Part shown: positions 1 through 11,370 of the stretch, in pieces
How the letters are laid out: the number at the start of each line of letters is the position of its first letter
Numbering within the stretch: position 1 is the first letter of the stretch
Assembly: GCF_025399195.1 (NCBI RefSeq)
Contig: NW_026252141.1
Coordinates: 1 to 64,000 of the forward strand
Length of the DNA stretch: 64,000 nucleotides
Direction of reading: 5' to 3'
From: Umbelopsis ramanniana AG
Taxonomy: Eukaryota; Mucoromycota; Umbelopsidomycetes; Umbelopsidales; Umbelopsidaceae
Made by a program: the position numbers and the translations under genes
The notes under the pieces: model-generated
The model's input: the letters and a program-made list of their open reading frames with translations, nothing else
What the model was told of the DNA's origin: nothing
Databases searched by the model: none

Positions 1-1055
1 GCCAGACAAGCTGTTGAGTGTACTGTCAGTGCTCGAAGTGATGATCGTGAATAGATGTTCATAGTCTTCTTTGCCCCGCAGAAGTGTAACTTCCACGTCC
101 TCCGCTCCGGTATGCACGGACTCTCTAGTTCACTTTAATTCTGCATTCAATTTACTCAAACAAAGGGGGTTAACTAACGTATCGGGATCGGTTAGAAAGT
201 ACGGGATAAAATACCATTATACCACAGTACCATAATGTTGTACAGCATAAAGGAGAATCACCCTTGAAGACGAACAAAAGCCTCGAGCAGTTCCAGTTAT
301 GTAGTTTGAGAAGAACACAAAACGTCAAATTCAGGAAAGTATATGTTGACTTAGCCATGGTCAGCCTAGCCCAGATTTCGAGTCCACACTAGTTATACTT
401 GGCATGCTTACCCTGTTGGTGGTCTCTTCCTTATTGTCGCCAACGTGGTTGTAGAACTGCCATTACAAGAGACTGATAGCCATTTGATAGCACACTAACA
501 CTATCTGATATAGCTATAGATCTATGATTTTAGCATATATTACATGACGCCTTGTATTTTCTTTACATCGTTGAGACCAACAATGAAGGATAGAATTAGA
601 GCTTCTGACGGAGAGGCGGGTGTAGAGAGGCATCTACTCAACAGACTTGATGTGTCTATTTCGAATACATCAAATCGTGTATTTCGCTTCAGCTGAAAGT
701 AGCTGTAGCTGTTTGTATTGAGAATCTATGCTATGCCAGGCTCTCAAGCGAGTACCTATCAGAGCTGCAATAATGCACCTAGGCCATCAGAAACTCCGAT
801 AAGGAAAGTTCCAGTTTGTAACGAAGTATCGTCAACTTCGATCATGTATCCTACAGTGATTTATGGAGGAAAAAAACCAAAACTACCTCCTTTCTGTTTA
901 TCATTGATGAAAGTTTACGATGGCGAAGAAAAAATAGGACGTATGCGTAGTTTTCGATAATTTTGTGGGCAACTCTTTTTAGGCAACTGAGCAGCAAAGA
1001 AAGCGAGCTTCTTCTTCTTTTCATCTATAATTTCTCTACAGCAAAGGATGATATG
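1..1055. repeat. Diverged ~1 kb duplicated segment, copy A (cut by window edge)
   Basis: This stretch matches 1845-2855 at many separated places in the same order. Examples are the first 29 bases at 1 and 1845, the block around 90-130 versus 1930-1970, and the tract ending in gcaaaggat at 1041 and 2845. By eye the copies agree at roughly three quarters of positions with small indels. On the minus strand the first ~125 bases form an open frame containing the peptide DVEVTLL, which copy A' also encodes before a one-base insertion breaks it. Longer minus-strand reading hits many stops, so this looks like a decayed paralogous gene or transposon fragment. The copy probably continues left of the window. 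I cannot name the family. Confidence 0.7.
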
Positions 1056-1496
1056 ATCTATAGTTGCCCTTATAGCTCTCTTGTGAGTAGTAGGAGCTTT
1101 GATACTACTTCTGTGCAGTATCACTGAAAGGTTTACGTACGAATTGCCATCAAAATTGACTTCAAAGTCTTCGGATCGAAAGGGCATAGAAGCTATTCAG
1201 AAACATAGCTTTCAAAGTGTATTCGTTCTTTCTATAACTCATGGTAAACTCGCTATATCAATACACTAAATGGAATAGCAAAATCTAGTTCTAGTTCAAA
1301 ACGTTACTTTATTGTAGGCTATTGAACGCTAAGATTGATAGGTATGTGGACACATTTACAACTACAACTACTGATCTATTCTAATGTACTAGTATCATTT
1401 ACAAGAGAGAGAAGCTACATACGCTACTCTACTATTACTACTACTACTTTATGTTTTTATATGCATTTTGTTTTTTAAAAAAAAGGTTCCCCTCTT

Positions 1497-1563
1497 GTTT
1501 AGCGGTCCCCAAGGTCAGCAACTGGAGCGTCCTCCAGCGCATTCCATACAGGGAGGTCTAAAC
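1497..1563. repeat. Nested inverted repeat enclosing a perfect hairpin
   Basis: GTTTAG at 1497-1502 pairs with CTAAAC at 1558-1563. Inside, CTGGAG (1522-1527) and CTCCAG (1532-1537) form a perfect 6-bp stem with a 4-base loop. This could be the end of a small mobile element or a structured RNA. No known RNA family was recognised. Confidence 0.5.
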
Positions 1564-1674
1564 AAAACTAAGACAGGCTAGCGACCATGTTGCCAGTAAG
1601 CGGTAAGACGCCTGAAATAGGATCGAGCCAAGGGGCGTGCTGGACAGGGTGGCAAGTCCTGCATAAGCACCGTT

Positions 1675-1696
1675 CGCTCTCAAAAATATGAGAGCG
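1675..1696. repeat. Perfect 8-bp hairpin
   Basis: CGCTCTCA at 1675-1682 and TGAGAGCG at 1689-1696 are exact reverse complements separated by six A/T bases. No downstream T-run makes it look like an RNA polymerase III terminator. Function unknown. Confidence 0.55.
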
Positions 1697-1844
1697 GTGG
1701 CAAGAATTAAGGAACAAGCGGCAGCTAACATGGCGGTCTTTTATAGTCTTTCACATGGCGAGAATTCACGTCATATCATGACTGTTCTCATTGACGTAGG
1801 CACTATCGATGAGGTGGATGCATGAATTTTGGTGATGGTTCAGA

Positions 1845-2855
1845 GCCAGACAAGCTGTTGAGTGTACTGTCAGAGGTCAAAGTGATGATCGTGAATAGAT
1901 AGTTCGTGGTCATCTTTGCTCCACAGAAGTGTAACTTCCACGTCCTTCACTCCGATGTGCACGGACTCTCTAGTTTACACCACACCTGCATTCGTATTAC
2001 ATAAAAAAGGGGGATAATTGACATATTGGGATCAGTCAAAAAATACGGACAAACATCATTGTACCACAGTGGATCATGTCGCTTGTCGTAGGTGAACAAC
2101 ACCTTTCGAAGACGAAAAAAAGCCTCAAGCAGCTCCAGTTATGCAGTTTAAGAAGAACACAAAACGTCAAATCCAGAGAACTTTATGCATACTTGGCCAT
2201 GATGAGTTTAGTCCAATTTTCGTGTTCCTATTAAGTATACTGCGTATCATTACCCTCTTTACTTCACTGTTGCGAACATGATTGAAGAATTGTAATCCCA
2301 TAAAGCAGATAGCTTTTGAAGGTTTACAACCACTCTATATCACAACTATAGCTATATGACTTTAACATCTATTATAGGACGCATTGTATTTTCTTTGCAT
2401 CGTCGAGATCAACAACAAAGGATAGAATTAGAGTATCTGACAGGTAGTCAGGGAGAGAGTGGAATCTATCAACAGAATGGATGCGTCTATAACAAATACA
2501 TCGAATTGTCTCTTTGCTTCAGCAGAAAGTGTCTGTAGTCATTTGTATTTGAGAATTTATGCTATACGAAAATCTCGAGCGAGCCTAGTTTTTCAGAAAT
2601 TCCGAGAAGGAAAATTTCAGTTCGTAATGAATTATCGTCAACTGTGATCTTGTATCTATAGTGATTTATGACAAAGAAAGCCAGAGCTACCTCCATTCTG
2701 TTCACCGTTGATGATATTTTATGATGGCAATCAAAAAATATGATGAATGCGCAGTTTCGGTGATTTATTGTCAACTCTTTCTAGGTAACCGAACAGCGAA
2801 AGAAAGCGATTCTTCTTCTTCTTATCATCTATCAATATTTTATAGCAAAGGATAC
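1845..2855. repeat. Diverged ~1 kb duplicated segment, copy A'
   Basis: Direct-orientation counterpart of the segment at the left edge. The offset is 1844 bases at the start and about 1804 at the end, so indels of some 40 bases net have accumulated. Shared landmarks are the 29-base opening, a minus-strand frame with the conserved peptide LTFCVLLKLHNW, the CTTCTTCTTCTT tract near 2810, and the closing gcaaaggat. A one-base insertion relative to copy A near 1900 breaks the minus-strand frame, and other stops are present. I read it as a degenerate, probably non-functional duplicate. Confidence 0.7.
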
Positions 2856-2902
2856 TAAGCTGACCATTCTCTCTGTTGTTTGATACCGTTCCAGTGAGTT
2901 AT

Positions 2903-3208
2903 CTAAGTAGCGAGCATGACTCGTCCAATTTCATTCAACATATGCCCATCTTGTGGCCTGGTCTGCTGTAAGAATATCATGCTCCATCCTTTGTCTTTCG
3001 ACCGTATCTCTGGAGGAATTTTTTGAAATTCATCATTCGCACCCAGAATTGCCATATAGTCTGACTCAAAATGGATGTAGGATAATCTGACTCTGCGATG
3101 GCTTCCCAGGTATTGAGCGCTTAGAGCATAAACTTTTGTTGGCATTGTTGGATTGAGGTCAGGTAAGTTTACAAGCAGATGGACCACATTTTTGGCGTAG
3201 TTGGACAT
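2903..3208 (-). CDS. Orphan ORF of 101 aa, unrecognised
   Basis: An uninterrupted ATG-initiated minus-strand frame of 101 codons lies just right of duplicated copy A'. The composition is protein-like rather than low complexity, with a soluble mixed profile (for example the stretch DKGWSMIFLQQTRPQDG near the C-terminus). There is no signal peptide, membrane segment or metal-binding cysteine pattern. I do not recognise a family. It may be a real small protein, an exon of a larger gene, or a remnant of whatever was duplicated to its left. Confidence 0.3.
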   Translation of the reverse strand: MSNYAKNVVHLLVNLPDLNPTMPTKVYALSAQYLGSHRRVRLSYIHFESDYMAILGANDEFQKIPPEIRSKDKGWSMIFLQQTRPQDGHMLNEIGRVMLAT

Positions 3209-5095
3209 CAGTGAAGGCGGCTCAAAGTTTTATCCCGGCAGATTGGCGGCACTGCAAAAGATAGTTGATTGGTTTGGATTTACGAAGAGAAACCAGTTAA
3301 GGCTGACACCAGCTCATTCTATGACCGATATTCATCGCCTATGACGAGACATCCCTTGCGAGTTGGTTTTTGAACACGTAAGATCACGGACCGAAAGAGA
3401 GTAGCAAGCTGACCAGCTAGCTTTAGGCAGAACACAATCTGGTCCGGGCCACCTCCCGTCGTATACTGGCGAGAAGACGACAACTAACAAGCATACAAAA
3501 TATTTCAATACTCTTGCAACACAGTAATACAAAAAGAAACCACAATACTCCGCAAAATGTCGATAAAAAAAAGAGCAATACGATCATCAATGAGCTTGAT
3601 ATTCATAATCTTTGAAGTCAGAGCTTTCTGTTCCTTCTCGGCCTCCTCCTTCAACCTCGCGGCCACCTCTTGAAATTACATTTTTCTTGGGTTGAGCCGC
3701 TATGCTCGGCTGCATTGCCACCAAGGCAGTGGTACCAAGTTCGGATGGCGCGAGCCGTGCTTCATAATGAATAGATCCCATGTCAATGTGCAAGATTCAG
3801 ACCCACAAATAAATAGATATTGCAAAAAGGATAATGAAAGGAAGGCAGAGTATTGTCAATCGTACGGCGCAGTTTGAAGATGGTTAAAAATGGTAAATAA
3901 GACTTATGGTATGGTAGAACGAGGTCTTTTCTTTATACGAGAGATTTCAGCAGCGAATTTTCCATCTTCAGAAAGCAGTAACGTAGAAGAGAAGTACGAG
4001 TGTGAGTAGGATTGCACCTGAGCACCAAGAAAAGCAAATCGAAAGTAAAAATATAAAGTGAAGAGGATATAAATTCGAGGAAGATAGTCGCCAAAATTGG
4101 GATCTCACATCAAGTCCTTCACACCAACATTTGATGAAAGAGAGGCGGTAACGTTGCGCACGGCGATAAAACAATTTGGTTTGAGCATAAGTATGGGTTT
4201 GCGACTTAACGCCATGCTAAGACATTTGTATTTTTCTCGCAGGAGTATTTGCATTTGTAGCAATGACAGGTAGAGTTGGGCGAAGGAGACGGATTGGTCT
4301 TGAATAACCAGCTAACACCAGTTTAATTAGGACTGTATTTAGAGCACGGAATGAGAACAGTCAGAAGTCAACCAGCATAAATTATACTAAGTATCATCTC
4401 TAAGACAGTTATATGTGAGGAAGTAGCTTAAGGCATTGCTAGTCGAATATCATAGTAAAGATAAGGATATCTGAGTGAGATGTCCTTTTTTTCTTGGTTC
4501 TTGCTGCGGTAAAAATTATACGATCCACTTGAATAAAAGACTTCTTCAGAATTCCATTTTCAGCCAAGAGGGCGACAAGCATCAACTCAAACAATCAATG
4601 AGACGAAGGAGAACGCGCGGCCATCTCACCAGCCTGCGCCTTACTTAGATGGTCCCAGTGTGGAAAAGTACCTAGACATATCGCCCAAGTTACAGAAGTG
4701 GTTTCCTATAGTGAGCACCACTTGTTGTAAATCTCGTTCAAATCGCCTAAAAATTGATACCAGTGATGGACCCGAGAAGCCTAACAGATAGAGGAGAACA
4801 CATAAATGACAAGTAAAGTGCAAATGATCGCGAACAGGGACGAGGTGATTGAGAGCGTGATAGGACTCAAAAAGTAGGGTCAGTTATATTGATGAAGCTA
4901 CAGAGTTCATTCAGTGGAAATTTAGAGACAGCAGTCGTCTGGAGGTCATCGCAGAGAAAGGGTTATATCAATCAAAATATAGGCCATTTGCGATGGTCAT
5001 CTATCATTTGCACGTCGCGACCTGAAATTTTGCAGCAGTCAGTGACTCTTTTTGTGAGCTCCGGCACAGATCATTCCACTTCCAAAACCCACACC
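3209..5095. other. Gene-poor stretch with one doubtful small minus-strand gene
   Basis: No solid gene. On the minus strand an ATG at 4215 opens a basic, Ser/Arg-containing N-terminus resembling a mitochondrial presequence, which runs to a plausible GTGAGA donor near 4108. Further downstream, minus-strand reading around 3865-3805 gives a hydrophobic run (LTILCLPFIILFAISIYLW) before a stop at about 3801. These pieces could belong to a small intron-containing mitochondrial or membrane protein, but the joins are uncertain. 4223-5095 holds nothing clear apart from the upstream region of the kinase gene. Confidence 0.25.
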
Positions 5096-6738
5096 ATGCC
5101 AATGTCAGAATACAAACGCAAACGAGATGCCTGCCGCATAAGAGTATTAGACAAATACGAAATCATAGGGTTTATCAGCTCTGGAACGTACGGTCGTGTC
5201 TATAAAGCTCGATCGCGAGACAGGTGAATGCTCAGCAAGAATGATCCCACATACAATCCAAATGACTAACAATTCCCAGCAACGATCCACGAGAATTCGC
5301 TATAAAGAAATTCAAACCAGATCGTGAAGGCGATACCCACCATTATGTTGGAATATCTCAATCTGCCTGTCGAGAGATAGCTGTGAGCCTTGTTTCCTTT
5401 TATTTACAGACTTTCATAAACCAATACTAAACAGTAAGTTATAGTTATGCAGAGAACTTCGGCAAGAGAACATCGTAGGATTGGAAGAAGTACTGCTGGA
5501 GGATAAGGCTATATATATGGTCTTTGAATATGCTGAGCACGATTTCCTGGTAAGTACTATCTTCACAACCATTGCTAAGGTTTCGTTACCCACCCTATTA
5601 ATCTGCGTACCGCCAGCAAATTATACACCATCATTTGCATACAGAACGGAAACCGATTCCAGAAGTTGTTGTCAAGTCCTTTTTATGGCAATTGTTGAAC
5701 GGAGTGGCCTATTTGCATGCCAATTGGGTGTTACACCGTGATCTGAAGCCAGCAAACGGTAAGTTATCCGCATTCTGCGCGCGCTCATTATGTTATAGCA
5801 CAGACTGACATCCTCGTAGTGCTACTAACAAGAGATGGGATTGTGAAGACTGGTAAGGAAATAGCATATCGCAGACTCATTTGCAACCTGATTGTAACAT
5901 CTATACAAAGGCGATCTTGGTTTAGCGCGGCTCTTCAATCGTCCGCTCCAGCCATTGTTTAATGGCGACAAGGTTGTGGTCACAATATGGTATCGTGCAC
6001 CAGAACTATTACTTGGTTCCCGTCATTATACAAAAGCAGTGGATATGTGGGCAGTGGGCTGTATATTCGGTGAACTTTTAGCCCTCAAGCCTATATTTAA
6101 AGGAGAAGAGGCCAAAATGGATAGCAAGAAGAATGTACCATTTCAAAAGAGCCAGCTGACCAAGATATTTGAAACGCTAGGAACACCTACCAGTAAGTAA
6201 GCGAACCCATACGTTAACATCAGTTACATAATGTTAATTTTTTATGTGCTTAGAGGAGAGATGGCCTGCCATAGACCAGTTACCTGATTATGCACATCTT
6301 AGCTCATTTGTACAGTGAGTAGAGTTGGTACTTGTTTGTGAAGCTCGGATGCCGGACTAATTGCTCTTGCAGATATCCTAACCAGCTCAAAAGTGTATAT
6401 CAACTCATGCCTGGCGCCAAAAGTGAAGCTGGCTTCAACTTACTTTCTGCTTTACTTGAGTACGATATTGAAAAACGAATCAGCGCTGATGATGCATTAA
6501 ATCACCCATATTTTCAAGAAGAACCAAAACCTGTGATGAAGTAAGTGGATGAGAAAGACGAAGTTACCAACCCGTAGTGAACGTAGGCTGACTTGTTTAC
6601 AGTGTTTTGGCACAACAGGGTATAGAATACCCTCTCAGGAGAGTTACCTCAGACGATATTGACATTAAATCTGCAAAACCTGGACAGGCAGCAAAGGATG
6701 ATGCATCTGGTCGAGCTGCTAAGAAGGCACGAAACTAA
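5096..6738 (+). CDS. SSN3: Cyclin-dependent kinase 8 (Mediator kinase, SSN3/SRB10)
   Basis: Catalytic kinase of the Mediator CDK8 module, which acts in the nucleus on RNA polymerase II and transcription factors. Nine exons fit: 5096-5223, 5280-5382, 5445-5549, 5617-5758, 5820-5852, 5911-6192, 6254-6314, 6373-6540, 6603-6738, giving 385 aa in one frame. Visible motifs are the Gly loop [11 protein letters not shown] (~28-38), AIKKF with the ATP lysine near 52, the CDK8-type helix SACREIA (~70), HRDLKPAN (~152-159), GDLGLAR and [10 protein letters not shown]. The insert after the [12 protein letters not shown] segment is typical of SSN3/CDK8 and separates it from other CDKs. The C-terminus is short, with a basic end. 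The start is the first in-frame ATG after upstream stops; a second ATG lies two codons on. It converges on CHS5, leaving only 169 bp between the stops. Confidence 0.93.
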
Positions 6739-6907
6739 ACATAACACCACCAGTATACCAATCATGTAATTAAATGGCCATCGTTGTAATTTTATTCAAC
6801 TGCAGTTGCAATTTTTGCTAAGCAATCAAAAAAGCCAGTCTTTTAATTTTCTTAAGTTGTGGTGCTTGTCGTCGATATGAATATTGGTTTAGGTCGGGTG
6901 AACGCAT

Positions 6908-7910
6908 TTACTCGTTTTGAGATACGTTGACGATATAGTATGGTAGTGCAGCCTGTTGAGTTGCGCATTAGTTGAGCATTAGACGACTAATTGTATTTCA
7001 AAAAAAGTAATGATTTATAGTACCTGTATCTTCTTATTGCGATCGCATTGCACAAGCCAGTCAGGTTTGACAATTGGTATGGAATATCGCATAGCTTTTT
7101 CATAGTTTGGCCCTCCAGGTAATTGAGCCAAGAGGTGGGTTGTATCTGCGTCCACTTCATCTGACCATGTTGCGTTCATGCGCTCAACCAACTCTTTAAG
7201 TTCAGTCACTGCTGGCTCGGGTTCCTCGAACGTTCCAAAGGCTACCTTAATGCCAGTAAGGTTGTCCATCTTATGAGTTCGTACAGTCACCTTGTTAGAC
7301 TGGAGGCTACCCGAGGTTGTCTTTATCACAACATAGAATTCATATTCATGGTCAACTTCCAATCCAGACAGTTTGATATGGTTCGTGTCAGTTGGAATGT
7401 GATGCTGATACAGTCGAATTATTAGCGGCGTCTTTGTTAGGGTCCCAACGGTACCATTGAACTTACTTGTGCCAGTTTGGTTCCATTTTTATAGATATCT
7501 AAAGATCGCAGCTTTGCAGTGTGTAATACCAGTTGATCCCACTCCAAGGTGAGAGAGGTTTGTGTGATGTTTCGGACGCGAAGCATAGGGGGTTCTGGCT
7601 GGTCTTTTCCGAATGATTCGAAAATGCCTTCTTGAAGATCCCAAAACTCTTTCATCTTGATCTCCTCTTCAGAAAGGTTGCGAGTTACAGAGATATTAAC
7701 TACACTTCCAGATGTGACCCCCTGCGGGAGCAACAGTGACGGAAATTCGATCAGATGGTGATCCTCTGTCAACAAGATTGCCTATCACAGGTGATTAGTT
7801 CGCTACTCAGAGTCCTACATGTCGTGTTAGGTGAAGTCAATATTTACCATTCCGGCATCTAGCTTGCCTACTGTGAATTGTACTGATGTTTCTGTTGATG
7901 GCTTGGTCAT
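6908..7910 (-). CDS. CHS5: Chs5-like exomer scaffold protein (FN3-BRCT)
   Basis: In yeast, Chs5 scaffolds exomer, the trans-Golgi cargo adaptor that exports chitin synthase to the cell surface. Exons on the minus strand are 7910-7848, 7781-7467, 7404-7024 and probably 6952-6908, giving 267 aa. The N-terminal dimerisation segment (VQFTVGKLDAGM, LLTEDHHLIEFPS) is followed by a fibronectin type III domain (~75-165) and a BRCT domain (~170-255). These are the conserved core of the family. The last short exon restores the expected tyrosine-rich BRCT end (PYYI). Without that splice the frame would stop seven bases after the junction. Yeast Chs5 is much longer, with a repetitive C-terminal tail that is absent here. 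The chitin synthase gene in this same window is a possible client, but that is inference. Confidence 0.88.
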
Positions 7911-8130
7911 TATGGATGCAGGATACTAAGACGAAGTCTCAGGGCAGCGGAAGTAACCTGAAATGCTATATTTGAACCCCGACTTCAATCAGTGACTGGC
8001 AGTAGGATTTGAGTGTTTCTTTATGCGCTTCGCCAACCGTTTCACTCACATCAACAATCCTTTTACATTGTATGACAGTCTTTATATATTCAACAGAAGC
8101 AAATTCCTATGATAATTTTTTTCTAACACT

Positions 8131-10364
8131 CTAACTTCGGATATAAAACAAAATGTAAGCAGTCTGATCGCCTGTGAAATGGTTATATTTGTATGCTCGG
8201 TCATCCATGACCACGTTCGCCTCTGGAATCTCAGTGATTGTGGTATCGTCCAAATGGAGCCATTGATTATTTTGCCGCCTGATATCACAGGTGTAGTGTC
8301 CACCACCAGCAGATGCGCCATGATGATATACAACTGTAACAGACTCTTTAGTATATGGACATTTACAATCAATGACACAGCAAAAGATGCAACTTTACCT
8401 CCAAATAGCTTATATTTTACAGCTTCAGTAGGCCTCTTGGCAGCAGAGATCCATTCTATAACAGTTTCAATGTTAGGAAATTCACAGTGAAGATGTCTAA
8501 AACGTTCGCTGTCAACCCTCACCTGATTTGATGGTCAGTTCCTGGTCATATCGTATATGCTTCTGTAACTTTTGCACACCGCCAATGTTATCGTAAACAA
8601 AGCGCTTGACATGTAGAACTAAAACAGGTGGCAGCGTTTCGAGGAAGATTTGCTTAGTCGCATCGGTAACGATACCTTTCGTAGAGATGTAATCGTGCAT
8701 TATTTCCGGTACTGTCATATTCTCCAAAGCATCTTCTACTGATCGAACATGGTCAGGAGTGATATCTAGAGGTAAAGACTGGAAAGGCTCTAAGGTGACG
8801 GAGTCCTTGGATCCAGTACATCTCAGTATGGATCGTATCTTTCCACCGAAGATCTTGCTGATAGGTGACTCTGAAACCTCCATCTTTAATAGCGCGTACC
8901 ATGAGTATTGATTGTCATAATTCACCGTCATTTGAAATATATCAAAGGTTAACTCTTACCGTGCGCACTGTACTTGTTCTATTTTTGGGTCCGACCTCCA
9001 TCCATCCATCCATGTCATTTACGGTAGATATTTCTTCCGATTCCTTTATTGTCTCTGTCTTCGGGATATCTTTGGTTTGAACTGTTGAGCACGAAGGAGA
9101 AAATGTCAATACATTTTTTGGTAGATTCTGTCTCAATTGAAGAAGATTGACTCACCAGTTATCATTTCCTCGTGAAGGCCGTCCAAGAGGAAACACAGAA
9201 ACTCTTCAGCATCTTCTTGTCTACCCTGCTTACAGTGCGTTAATATATGGTTCCCACAATGAAATCATTTTGTCCTATAACGTTACCTTCATGGAATCGA
9301 ATCTTTTTCGACCACGTAGAGCATCATAGACATACTCGGGAGCAAATGGTGCGCCATACGCCTCTTCATTTTTCTGTTCTTCTGATATAATCTTGAATTC
9401 GGTGACAAATTCAATCCTAGTCAAGAGAACAAACGTTATTAGCGACATCTCGAATACGAAGAAAGCATGAAGCGACAACCGGTACTTACAGCGAGTCGAC
9501 TAGTGGAGTTTTACTGTTAAAACTGTGTGCAACGTAGAGGCCGATAGTTCGGATGAGATTGTAAAATGGTGGGCAGTGAACCAATGGTTGTAAGATCTAG
9601 TCAGATTAAGAAGATCAGTAACTTGCAGCAAGATAAATCAAAGATCGAGTCAGAAAACCTACCACATTCACAAAACATGTATTTACATTGTTGATCAAGC
9701 CCCTTGGTTCTAACAGGGTCCAATCAAAAGTAGGCTGGTAGTTGCTCACAATGGTTGAAATCCCAGTGAACTTCATTGATGAAATTACTTCAGCGTTGTT
9801 AGTGACAGCCGATGGATTTGCTGAATTTATCAATGGTTGCGATTTGACTGATCCTGTCGGTTGTGGACGACTAGGTTTAGGTTGTAGTAAAGCAGCCCAA
9901 CTTGACGGTGGTTGTTTAGGTTGCTGTGGGGGCATTGTCGCTTGATCAGTGGCAACCTTTTCTGTTCTTTTTCCATCAACAGGTGTTGACGACGATACAG
10001 ACTCAGTCACCTCAGGCAGAGCTTGATGACCATTGACAGAAGCGGGCAAGTGGGTTGTAGTTGATTTATGAGCAGCATCATGCTGTTTTGGTCGAGACCG
10101 TGCCTTTGGCTTACCACCGGCGTAGAATGGTACCTAAAGTACAAAACTTGTTATCTGGGCTGTGTCATGATATAGCCAGCTGGCTGCCATCTAGCTTACC
10201 TTCTTTGGAGGATTCAAAGGCACACCAGCCAATGTCAGTGCTTTATTGATCTCCTCGCGAGAGAGATCGCCAAAGCAAATGTCTGTCAAACCTTTAGAAA
10301 GGATGTCCGTCTTCGGCTTTTTGAGTTCATTTGGGTGTGGTTTCATATGGTTTGTGGTATCCAT
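8131..10364 (-). CDS. UBP3: Ubiquitin carboxyl-terminal hydrolase, UBP3/USP10 family
   Basis: Cysteine protease (C19) that removes ubiquitin. Yeast Ubp3 with Bre5 acts in vesicle traffic, ribophagy and transcription. About ten exons. The first (10364-10200) encodes 55 aa, the second (10133-9663) a Pro/Gln/Ser-rich linker running into the Cys box PRGLINNVNTCFVNV, and the third starts ILQPLVHCPPF. Next come the QGRQEDAEEFL box, a low-complexity insert, VLHVKRF, and the His box GGGHYTCD followed by WLHLDDTTITEIPE. It ends AYILFYIRS at 8131. Catalytic Cys, His and Asp are all present. The usual glycine two residues before the catalytic-region Asn is Val here; yeast Ubp3 also departs from Gly at this site. 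Divergent from COX5, with 383 bp between starts. Confidence 0.9.
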
Positions 10365-10747
10365 CGAGGGGTTCCGGCTTGATCGACTGGGCGATTGACA
10401 AAGATTAGGTGTTTTTTGCCTTCAGGAGCGTTCAATTGGTTGAGGTATTGAGAATACGAAATATTTTTACAAATCTATAGGGGTTTTGGTAGCGATATTA
10501 TACAAATTGTGTCTTTTTCGAAGAGGAAGCTTTCAGACGCATGCTTCAGCTCTGAAATTCAGAACGACACCCTAAGTGAGTGTTTTTGTGTGCTGGGAGC
10601 TGGACGAAAAAACACATTTCATTTGAATGACCAAATTCAATTTCTCTGACAAATCAAGGTTGACGTCATGTTCTGTTTTTTATTTGGCCCTTGCTGGTCT
10701 GCATAAACACTTTTGTTATCTTTTTCTAAACCGATTGCCGTATAGAC
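10365..10747. promoter_or_regulatory. Divergent intergenic region UBP3 / COX5
   Basis: 383 bp between two divergent start codons; it must hold both promoters. No TATA box or named operator could be assigned. Short pyrimidine-rich stretches precede the COX5 start, for example around 10714-10730. Confidence 0.5.
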
Positions 10748-11370
10748 ATGTTTCGCCTTGCTGCTACTCGCTCTGCATTGACCGCCTCCCGTGCCGTCGG
10801 CCGTCGCAATGCTTCCACCAACGTTGCCGTTCAAAACATTGAAACCCGTTGGAAGACTCTCTCAACAACTGAGCAAAACACCATTGCAAAGCAATTGGAA
10901 GAAGCACAAAAGGCCGATTGGAAGCAATTGTCTCTCGAAGAGAAGAAGGCAGCATGTATGTTTTATCTGCAGTGCTCATCAACGCAACATCTGAATAATT
11001 TCGCTAACTGATTCACTTTTGCTGGATTCAGATTACATTGCTTTCGGTGCCCATGGTCCCCGCGAACCTATCACCAAGCCCGGTCACAACCTCAAGGTTG
11101 TTATTGGCACCATTGGTGTCGTTGCAGCCTCCGCTGCTCTCTTCTATGTCATTCGTCAGAACGGTAATTATTATCTATCCACAATCAAACTTTTGATGCA
11201 ATATGCAGCAACTTACATTTTATATTTCTATAGCCATCGAGAAGCCAAAGACCATCAGCAAGGAATGGGAAGAGGCAACCAACGAGTACATGAAGGAGCA
11301 AAAGATGAACCCTATCTCTGGTATCGCCTCCGAGGGCTACCAAGGCAAGGGTTACGTTGTTTCAAAATAG
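10748..11370 (+). CDS. COX5: Cytochrome c oxidase subunit 5 (COX4/COX5 family)
   Basis: Nuclear-encoded subunit of mitochondrial complex IV, inner membrane, contacting the catalytic core. Three exons, 10748-10955, 11032-11163 and 11234-11370, give 158 aa. The N-terminus (MFRLAATRSALTASRAVGRR) is a classic Arg/Ser/Ala mitochondrial presequence. The matrix part contains the RWKTLST and EEQKADW-like helices, followed by the family segment AFGAHGPREP, one membrane helix (~92-112, VVIGTIGVVAASAALFYV), and an intermembrane-space tail beginning with KPKTISKEWEEATNEYMKEQ. Length and domain order are normal for fungal Cox5. There is a single copy in the window, so I cannot say whether aerobic and hypoxic isoforms exist. 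Confidence 0.93.

Larger units (their letters stand above)
1056..1844. other. Spacer between the duplicated copies, with hairpins
   Basis: There is no credible gene here. The block around 1490-1760 is visibly more GC-rich than the AT-rich flanks and holds two strong palindromes, described separately. It begins just after a T6A8 tract at 1471-1484. It may be an insertion or a structured non-coding element; the sequence alone does not decide. Confidence 0.4.

Noticed and set aside
9000-9018. CCAT/ATCC short tandem repeat as a regulatory repeat
   Set aside because: Falls inside a low-complexity coding insert of the UBP3 homolog.
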